Source of the DNA: Microascus cirrosus
Taxonomy: Eukaryota > Ascomycota > Sordariomycetes > Microascales > Microascaceae
Length of the DNA stretch: 64,000 bases
Reading direction: 5' to 3'
Assembly: GCA_030271035.1 (NCBI GenBank)
Contig: JAMBUN010000310.1
Coordinates: 1 to 64,000 of the forward strand
Shown here one piece after another: positions 56,901-64,000 of the stretch (position 1 is the stretch's first letter; every line of letters begins with the position of its first letter). The notes beneath the pieces were generated by a model, which worked only from the letters and a program-made list of their open reading frames with translations, did not search any database and was not told where the DNA came from. Both the position numbers and the translations under genes were made by a program.

Positions 56901-57745
56901 GGGCAGGTCCATTCTTACACTTCGTGTTAGGGAGCTACGTCCTCACATGTTGCGAAAAGGTTGCACGATATATTGCATTGTCCATCGGCCGATTCGGTAT
57001 TCCTTGGTTAAGCTTGATAGATTGTCAGCATAGTTTGAAACATTGTGGCAGGCCCAGCAAAGCCTGGAGCTGTTGTTGCCTTGTCTGCTCAGAGTGCAAA
57101 TTGGTGCCCACCATATCCAGAAAGTAATCGCAGCTAAAGCTATTTTGAAGAAAGCAGCGAAGGCAATCCAATAAGTGGATCCTCGAACTTAGACATAGGA
57201 TCACGTAGTCTAAGACAGGAATAACCCATTTCTACTGTTGGGTATCTGTGCCTTTTTGTTCTTTGTTGGCGCATATTGTAGGAGGACACCTTCCGTAGTA
57301 GGATCTATCTAAATAGTTCAATTGATACATCTAGTCTTGTTTCCTTTCTTTGGCCTTGCATTGATTCCCAGGATCATTGCGAGAAGGCTGCTGAATAGGA
57401 AGCTAGGGTCAACCAGGGATGTCGAGCTAAGATGCCCCACAAAAGCAGTCGGCCAAACCACCGATATGCAGTGTCAATGGCGCTGCTTAGCCACCCGTTG
57501 CTGCAGCCTGGGCACCCGGAAAACAGTAGCCCGGGGGGTAAAAGGCAACATTGGGCCAAATGACCATCATTTCTGCCCAATCGCTCTTATCGTTTGGGCG
57601 CGAGGAACATGCGGCGAGTTCGACGCAGCTACGCGGGGCAATTCAGGATGGAAGGTGATTGACAGCTGCCCCGTCGGTTACCCATTCTCCCGCCTTCGTC
57701 GTTGTCTATGGTCTCAAAGGCCTGTTTAAACACCAGGGCAAAGAA
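53909..57745. other. 3.8-kb region without a supported gene
   Basis: The left end is the receptor promoter. The remaining open frames are short and overlapping on both strands. It includes a 16-bp tandem duplicate (TATCTCAGCGCCGTTG) at 55268-55299. In the frame of the following hydrolase, the sequence stays open upstream of its first ATG to about 57659, so an upstream exon of that gene may lie at the right end. Confidence 0.45.
55268..55299 (+). repeat. 16-bp tandem duplication
   Basis: Two adjacent perfect copies of TATCTCAGCGCCGTTG, followed by a partial third start (TATCGG). No coding context. Confidence 0.7.
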
Positions 57746-58903
57746 ATGCAAGACGTCGAACGGGTGAGACGATTTAATCTCATCTGGCGGACGAAAGATC
57801 CCGCGCAATTGAGAACCAGTGCTGAGGACCTCTTCCCCACCGGGATACAAGTCCTTTACGATGCTGCCGATGCTACAACCGACGTCTGCTTTATCCATGG
57901 CCTATCTGGAAACCTCAGAACGACCTGGACGGCAGAGGGCCAACCTGCTCCCTGGCCAGAGGCGATCCTCCCGCCCAAGCTGCCGAGAGCCCGCATTCTT
58001 ACGTATGGTTACAACGCAAACATCACCCCTCGGAAAGCCCCCGTCTCGACAAACCGCCTCGTCGACCACTCAAAGAATCTACTCGTCGATCTGACGAATG
58101 CGCGGAATAGTGCGCCCCACCGTCCCCTGATTTTCGTCGCCCACAGCCTCGGTGGAATCGTGGCCAAGGAAGCCATCCTCACTTCGCGGAACAACCCGCA
58201 GCCACACCTCCGAATTGTATTCGAATGCACCGTTGGTATTGCATTCCTGGGAACCCCCCACCGCGGCTCCTGGCTGGCGTCCTGGGCGAAGATCCCGGCG
58301 GCAGCAATGGGCCTTTTGAGCAATAAGAACCTCGTGGAGGTCTTACAGACGGACGACCAGTTCCTCGAGTCGATCCAGGAGCGGTTCTGGACTATGATCC
58401 GTGAGCAGCGTGAAGCAGGACGGCAGCTCGAGGTGGCCTGCTTCCGCGAAGAACTACCAGTGAATGGCGTGGGCATCGTCGTGCCCAAGGAGTCAGCCAC
58501 ACTGGAGGGGTATAGCCCCATCAGCATCCAAGCCGACCATAGGCAAATGCCAAAATTTCCATCCGCCGACGATATTGGCTTTGTAAGGCTACTCGGTGAA
58601 CTCACCAGATGGTCATCGGGCGGTTGTGATTCGGTCAATCACACTGGGATGTCTTTCAGGCAACCATCCTTATCTCAAGCATTCGCAAGCTCAATAAGAG
58701 GGGCGGGCTCAACATCGCGGCTCGAAGGACAGGGACTTCCCGAAGACACTTCTTCTAGACCACCCCCCTCCGTCAGCTATGTTCACAGCGGGCCTGGCTC
58801 CCAGTTCAACGCCCCTAGAGGCACGCAGAACATTAATACCGGGAGCGGGAATCAGTTTTCCGGTGCCACATTCAGCGGAACTGTGTATTTTGGCACACCA
58901 TAG
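57746..58903 (+). CDS. SERAC1/SesB-like alpha/beta hydrolase with C-terminal sigma-like amyloid motif
   Basis: Serine hydrolase of about 385 residues counted from the first in-frame ATG; the frame is open further upstream, so an extra 5' exon is possible. The fold shows FIHGLSGNLRTTW (oxyanion region), the nucleophile in FVAHSLGGIVAKEAI (Ser at about residue 134), IAFLGTPHRGSW, and DHRQMPKF with the probable catalytic His. After a Ser/Pro-rich linker the last 37 residues form a Gly/Asn/Gln-rich segment: FNAPRGTQNINTGSGNQF, then FSGTVYFG. This layout matches fungal SesB effectors, whose amyloid tail receives a prion-like signal from an NLR. The next gene downstream is an NLR whose N-terminal segment has the matching motif. 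Confidence 0.87.
   Translation: MQDVERVRRFNLIWRTKDPAQLRTSAEDLFPTGIQVLYDAADATTDVCFIHGLSGNLRTTWTAEGQPAPWPEAILPPKLPRARILTYGYNANITPRKAPVSTNRLVDHSKNLLVDLTNARNSAPHRPLIFVAHSLGGIVAKEAILTSRNNPQPHLRIVFECTVGIAFLGTPHRGSWLASWAKIPAAAMGLLSNKNLVEVLQTDDQFLESIQERFWTMIREQREAGRQLEVACFREELPVNGVGIVVPKESATLEGYSPISIQADHRQMPKFPSADDIGFVRLLGELTRWSSGGCDSVNHTGMSFRQPSLSQAFASSIRGAGSTSRLEGQGLPEDTSSRPPPSVSYVHSGPGSQFNAPRGTQNINTGSGNQFSGATFSGTVYFGTP
58790..58900 (+). other. effector-side sigma-like amyloid motif (coding)
   Basis: Codes for the C-terminal 37 residues of the hydrolase. Key residues: NAP-x-GTQ, then N-x-G-S-G-x-Q, then F-x-G-x-VYF. Paired with 59491-59595. Confidence 0.75.
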
Positions 58904-59427
58904 GGTATGTAAAAGGTAGAAGTATTATTCGTACTGCAATTATCACAGAGGATTTGCTGGCGTTTATTGGGGCTCCGCCTCAATCGTACCTCGAGCGCAG
59001 CATGCTAGAGAGCTCGGCATAGAGACAATGCAATAAGGGATGGATAACACCGGTTGGGAGTATGATCCGCCCATTTATTTAGGTGTGTCTGTTTAAACCA
59101 TGTTTATTCTCGAGATAATTTCCTCTGTATTGGCTGAGCTGTGATGAGACGGCCGGAGTGCGAGGTGAGAAAAGACGCAATTTCAGCTTTCACCGCAAGT
59201 CTCGTGTTACACAACGTCTTCTGACGTGGACTATTGGGCACCTAAGCCTCCTTAGTTGGCCGTTTCTTAGCCCTTTAAAGCCTCGCCAGCCCCACAGCAT
59301 CTTGTAGGCTGTATTGCTCCCACTCGCCAACCGCTGCATGCGCCCATCAGGTGAGACCTCCTCGTATCTTTCGCTTTGAACAGCCTCTAACTCCTGTAGC
59401 ACAAGGACGGACGCCAAGGGCACCAGC
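58904..59427. other. intergenic region between hydrolase and NLR
   Basis: 524 bp separating the effector-like gene from the NLR. It contains an ATG at 59338 followed by a GTGAGA donor, a possible alternative 5' exon of the NLR, but no splice combination I tried reaches the motif-coding frame. Confidence 0.45.
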
Positions 59428-62099
59428 ATGCTTCAATGACAATCCAGTGCTTCAAACTCGGATTACCCTGGCGACGGCATCAATGGCCGTGGTTTTGAAA
59501 TCCAGCTTAACGCCCCGAATGGTACACAACATGTCAACAATGGCTCTGGGCCACAGGTCGCCAACAGTGCCTTCAACGGACCCGTCTACTTCAATCAATC
59601 ATCAATCCAGAATGAGGTCTTGAAACTGCTTTACAAATCGCAGTACAAGGATTGCAAAGATCGCAACCCGCGTCGCATTCCGGGCACGTGCGAGTGGTTC
59701 CTCTCCCACAACAGCTTCGTGAGTTTCCGCGAGAACGAGTCATCGGCTATGCTCTGGGTGTCTGCCGACCCTGGATGCGGGAAGTCCGTTCTTGCAAAAC
59801 ATTTGGTCGACGAGGTCCTTCTGCCGACGGACTCCAGGGTGTGTGCTACTTCTTCTTCAAGGACGACTTCGACGACCAGAAGAGCGTAGCTAGCGCTCTG
59901 TGTTGTTTGCTTCGCCAACTGTTCCTGCAGAGACCTCACTTACTCACAGAGGCCGTTGCCAATCAGTTTCTGGCAGGGGGTTCCATAATCATCAAGTCCC
60001 CGAGAGAACTCTGGAGCATTCTGGTTAGGGCTTCTTCGGAGCCCGGTGCAGGGGAGATCGTATGTGTTCTTGACGCGCTTGACGAGTGTGATGAGCAAGG
60101 AAGAACGGAACTTTACAGGGCTCTGGGGGAGGTCTACCACATGGACGGAATCGGGGCTCTCAAGTTCCTCGTCACAAGCCGGCCTTATGCCGAGATCCAC
60201 CGGGGCTTCAAACTCTTACTAGATGCTGGATTACCAGTCGTTCGGTTGAGCGGAGAAGGCCGCGAGGAGATGGAAAAAATCTCCTCCGAGATCGACCTTT
60301 TCGTCCGGGCCAAGGTTGAAGATGTCAGGCGCCGTCTTGATCTTACTTCTGACGAAAGGGATCTCTTACTTGCAAACCTGATAAGGACACCACAGAGAAC
60401 GTACCTTTGGACCTCTCTCGTCCTTGACTGGATTTCGAATCTCCTCGACATTGATGAGAATGGAATAAAACGGATCACGTCCGAGTTGCCACAGAACCTC
60501 GACGCGGCGTATGACAAGATTCTTTGCAAGAGCCCGGACCCGGAAGCCGCGAACAAACTCCTGCACATCATCGTCGGGGCTTGTGAGCCGCTCACTTTGG
60601 GGGAGATGTCTATTGCATACTCCATTCAAGATCACCACAAAGAGCTTTCCGATATAAAACAAAGGTCCGATGAGCGCTTTGAAAGGCTTCTGCGACACGT
60701 GTGTGGGCTCTTCGTGACTGTCATAGACAAAAGAGTCTACTTGCTTCATCAAACGGCGAAAGAGTTCTTGGTTCGAGACGAGATGCAGCAGCGAGTCTCA
60801 AGAACTCCCCAATTCATTTCGCTGAGGAGACCCCCAGTAACTTCAAAAGACCTTCGGTGGAAAAATTCACTCCGACCATGTAAATCTCACTTTATATTGT
60901 CCCATATTTCTCTCTGCTTCCTCAAACTCCGGTGCGGAGCCCTATGGGCTTTAAAGAGCGATGAACAGAATATACTGCAGTCAAGCTCAGAGGTTTGGCG
61001 ACTTATGAGGTACTCTAGGTCGTTTTGGAAGCATCATGCTCTTCAACTCCCGATTGAGTTACAGGAGACGATGACACCATCTCTGCTATGGGTCTGTCGG
61101 ATGATGGAGATGAAAGGCCCAGGCCGTCAGGATTCTGCCTCCGGGCTACTCTTTGCCTCTCAATGGGGGTTTTCAACTGTGGTAAAGCAACTGGTAGAAT
61201 CGAACATTGCTTGTCTAGATACGCAAGACGACCACAAACAGTCGGCGTTGTCACTGGCTGCCAGGTGTGGTCACGATAGGATTGTGGCAATATTGCTCGA
61301 GCGCATCGGCGATCCCAATTTTAGCCCATCTCAAAGGCTACGGCTACTTGACTTAAGCGATATAGACGGGAGAACTCCATTGTCACATGCAACGGAGAAC
61401 GGGCATGTCGCCGTCATTCAAGAACTCCTAAAGGCGGGAGCTTGTGTCTATACACCCGACAACATAGGTGCGACGCCTATTACCTATGCCCTTTGCAACG
61501 GGGACGAAGAGGTGACGGAGCTGGTTTCCGGGGATAAACCCGAGCACGGCTCTAGAAAGAAGGCCCTCAGGAGCTTAATACGATCCGCCGCGCTCAACGA
61601 GGTGCCATTTCCATATGACGTCCGTGAACTGATCGACGTAGGGATAGACTTTTTTGATTTGGACTGCAACGAGATGATATCACTTCTATCCAAAACGGTC
61701 CATCAACGCGACTTGCCGGCTACGAGATTGCTTATGACTGCCAATAAAAATACCCAAGACCCTTGGTGGTTTAGGGACTTTTCGTATTCAGCAGTAGAGT
61801 TCGACCTCAACATCACGCGGTGGCGACATGTTGCCAGGATAGGCACGGAGCTGTCGTCCGTCGACAGCAAACCGATGCATAAGGCCAATAATATGGCGGA
61901 CATGAAGATTTCTAAACTATTCATCTGGGACTACTTTAATTTATTATTATGGGGACCTGTGGAAGCGTTTATGGTAGAGGAATTACTCGGGTCGTATCGT
62001 CGAAAGAACGTGAGAGAGTTCCTAGAGGCAGCAGATGCCGGAGTAAGGCCTCGAGTCCGGGGAAACGGTCCTGCACCTAGTCCACAAAGAATGAGCTAG
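59428..62099 (+). pseudogene. NACHT-ankyrin NLR with N-terminal sigma-like motif, disrupted
   Basis: NLR-type STAND receptor. In order: a sigma-like amyloid motif (59491-59595), a linker, a NACHT domain, a helical region, ankyrin-type repeats and a C-terminal tail. The NACHT has Walker A DPGCGKSVLAKHLVDE, FFFKDDFDDQKSVASALC, Walker B VCVLDALDECDE and LVTSRPY. Ankyrin-type repeats include SALSLAARCGHDRIVAILLE and DGRTPLSHATENGHVAVIQELL. Two lesions are seen. The only nearby ATG in the motif frame (59428) is followed after two codons by TGA (59437-59439). At the GTGTGTG run near 59839-59845 the protein similarity moves to another frame, a two-base excess. The remaining 2.2 kb, from there to 62099, is open. 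It may be a recent pseudogene, a sequencing slip in the dinucleotide run, or a switchable allele. Confidence 0.7.
59491..59595 (+). other. receptor-side sigma-like amyloid motif (coding)
   Basis: Codes GRGFEIQLNAPNGTQ, then N-x-G-S-G-x-Q and F-x-G-x-VYF. Aligned with the hydrolase tail over 29 positions without gaps, 16 are identical. Confidence 0.75.
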
Positions 62100-63583
62100 A
62101 CTCAGTTCACGTCCCGGTTAATTCAGGTGTTCATTTATCGGTCAGAATAGACAAAACACTTGATGGAATAATGGTCGACAGGGATAGAACAGGGTGCATA
62201 CCGTAAATTATACCCTAAACAGGTAGATTTCGGAACCGTGTGGCCGCTTCTCGGCCTGAGCGTTGGGCGGAATGTTCGAAATGGACTTGATAATCTCCCC
62301 TGTATCTAGCGATCGCCATATGCCACTCGGAGGTAACTGCGTCGTTGAGAGATCTCTAGATCCAGAATGTATCTGGAGTGACTCTTTACTGACATGTATC
62401 TACCAATGCTGCTGTCACTTGACCGAACATTATTGAACATTATGGCGTCTCTAGGTTCGTGCTCTGCCGCTACACTTGAAAATAACTTCGATCATGAATC
62501 ATTTTACAATCATGTCTAACAAGTGCGTCTTTGCGCCAGTGATTTTCTCTTACCGCGTCTTAGGGTATTATTACAGCAATCCTTCTGAGTATCTTGCGAG
62601 GGAAAAAGGCGAGAATATCAAGGGGATGCCCACAAGTGTAGCTCAACTATCTTCGCGCCTCTAATTAGCGTGTCTAGTGGCCTTCTACATTTCAGCTTCC
62701 TTCTTTGGATACTACTCACAGTGAAATCTTGGAGCTTGAATTTGCAAATGCGTGCGTAAAACTCCTATGAGTCCCTGTCTTAGAGCTCCCCAGAGCTTTT
62801 GGAGCCGGAGCCAAGGCGCAATTCTGGCCAGGTCCTGCCTGATCAGAACAGTTTGGGGGAGACGGGCTCCTTTGAGAATCATGGCAGTCCGCTGCTAGAC
62901 GAAAGCTACGCTTGGAATTCCATCCTCACTTTGACTTTTAACTATCCTATATGTTTCGATATGATGCACCCCCCAAGGCCTGGTAATTGAGGTCCGGAGC
63001 ATCTTTAGCGCGCCAATTAGAAACGTGGCGAATGCAATGAATGGGGTGGCAACGCGCACGTTCCATTCCCATTATTAGGCTATTAAAGCCGTAGCCGCTC
63101 CAGTGATTGACAGACGACTTACTAAGGAATACAAAATTTGCCGCTCGAGAGGAAGGAGATATCGTGGATCAGATAGCCGACTTCGTTGCAATGTAGTTGG
63201 TTACCCTCCAGGGCGAAACTCGATGTGAGCTCTTTGCACCAGGGTATATACATGGAGGGAAGTGCGTTCGCTGTATACCCTTGAATGTATCGGCTTGCCA
63301 ATATTACAAGGACCATGGGATTGGTGCGGGAAAACATATTGCCGAGCGTATTCCCGGTAATATATTTGATGCAAACAGACTCCGTTCCTGGGAGATTTGA
63401 GTGCCGGAAATGTCTAGCTAAATGCGTGACTGAAAATCTGACTGGGACCGAGTGGAAGGCGACGCAGCACATGTAACTGGAATTCCGGGTATATAAACCA
63501 GGCGCAAGACTCACTCTGTCCCGGAACTCTCGCGAGAACCACCCTTCTCTTCCCATCTGATCCCGCCAGAAAACTACGTCACA
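62100..63583. other. intergenic region
   Basis: Between NLR and GH62 gene. The short frames are unsupported. The right end is the GH62 promoter with a TATA box. Confidence 0.5.
63490..63497 (+). promoter_or_regulatory. TATA box of the GH62 gene
   Basis: TATATAAA, 87 bp upstream of the start codon at 63584; spacing fits a strongly inducible secreted-enzyme gene. Confidence 0.55.
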
Positions 63584-64000
63584 ATGAGAACTAGGACACT
63601 GAATGCCCACCTGTTTCCATTCGGTCTCGCGTTTCTCGCGCAGACGACTATTGTGCTGTCGCAGACCACCTGCGACCTCCCGTCGACGTACCGCTGGACC
63701 GACGCTGGCCCGCTCGCCGAGCCAAAGGAGGGTTGGGCTTCGCTCAAGGACTTCACCGCTACTAAGTACAATGACCAGTACCTTGTCTACGCGACATACC
63801 ACGACATGGGGACTACCTGGGGTTCTCTGAATTTCGACCTCTTCGGTAGCTGGTCCGATATGGCCACAGCAGGCCAAAACGCGATGAACTCCGGTACCGT
63901 CGCGCCCACGCTCCTCTACTTTGAACCCAAGGATATCTGGGTGCTCGCCTACCAGTGGGGCCCCACCGCGTTCTCGTACCGAACGTCTAGCGATCCCACC
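63584..64000 (+). CDS. GH62 alpha-L-arabinofuranosidase (3' part outside window)
   Basis: Secreted plant-cell-wall enzyme removing arabinose side chains from arabinoxylan. The first 139 residues are visible. The signal peptide runs to about ATVLS/Q in FGLAFLAQTTIVLSQ. The GH62 N-terminal region is next: CDLPSTYRWTDAGPLA, WASLKDFTATKYNDQYLVYAT (its Asp in KDF is the expected general base), WGSLNFDLFGSWSDMATA, VAPTLLYFEPKDIWVLAYQWG and FSYRTSSDPT. No intron is seen so far. The gene runs off the right edge without damage. A TATA box lies 87 bp upstream. Confidence 0.95.
   Translation, partial: MRTRTLNAHLFPFGLAFLAQTTIVLSQTTCDLPSTYRWTDAGPLAEPKEGWASLKDFTATKYNDQYLVYATYHDMGTTWGSLNFDLFGSWSDMATAGQNAMNSGTVAPTLLYFEPKDIWVLAYQWGPTAFSYRTSSDPT

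Noticed and set aside
53909..57658. Possible additional NLR or HET-domain genes upstream of the SesB-like hydrolase
   Set aside because: I looked for NACHT, HET and HeLo motifs in the open frames and saw none; the frames are short and overlapping.
63122..63877. Minus-strand frame of 251 codons overlapping the GH62 start
   Set aside because: It overlaps an unmistakable GH62 coding start with signal peptide and TATA box on the plus strand.
1..64000. CRISPR array, bacterial operon, prophage or intact transposon
   Set aside because: Spliceosomal introns, fungal gene families and absence of regular spaced repeats or transposase genes rule these out for this window.

Overview
The window is nuclear DNA of a filamentous ascomycete (Pezizomycotina, probably Sordariomycetes or a close class). 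The genes have short introns (about 50-75 bp) with CTAAC/CTGAC branch sites. The families are characteristic of these fungi: Zn2Cys6 regulators, a CFEM-type PTH11-like receptor, caleosin, a TmpA-like membrane flavoprotein, GH62 arabinofuranosidase and a NACHT-ankyrin NLR. The species cannot be named from the sequence alone. All exon models below were assembled by eye from splice signals and reading-frame continuity.

Left part (1-18.6 kb): the 3' part of a berberine-bridge-like FAD oxidoreductase; a three-exon aldo/keto reductase; a small four-helix MARVEL-like membrane protein; then what looks like a nutrient-use neighbourhood. That neighbourhood holds a Zn2Cys6 regulator, a TauD-type 2-oxoglutarate dioxygenase, a divergently transcribed MFS permease of the Dal5/allantoate type, and an arrestin-like protein with a PPxY motif. 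A caleosin and a SigF-like NTF2 protein follow.

Middle (18.6-33.9 kb): a ten-exon TmpA-like membrane flavoprotein, a decayed SRPK-type kinase pseudogene, a DUF3712 single-pass membrane protein, a secreted protein built of 13 amphipathic repeats, and a Sec14/CRAL-TRIO protein.

Metabolic cluster (34.5-44.8 kb): a type I Baeyer-Villiger monooxygenase, an HSL-type esterase, a short-chain dehydrogenase, a Zn2Cys6 regulator and a cytochrome P450 lie next to each other. The enzymes fit a logical order: hydroxylate, oxidise to ketone, insert oxygen to give an ester or lactone, hydrolyse. The upstream regions carry a recurring TCGCAAGC element, including a duplicated 36-bp module with inverted half-sites.

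Right part (44.8-64 kb): gene-poor DNA with degraded membrane-protein remnants, a small secreted cysteine-rich protein, tRNA-Lys(CTT), a sulfotransferase-like protein and a CFEM receptor. After them come the most interesting pair: a SERAC1/SesB-like alpha/beta hydrolase ending in a sigma-like amyloid motif, and directly downstream a NACHT-ankyrin NLR whose N-terminal segment carries a closely matching motif (16 of 29 aligned residues identical). This is the arrangement of an NLR/amyloid/effector programmed cell death module. The NLR copy carries an early stop and a two-base frameshift. A GH62 arabinofuranosidase runs off the right edge.
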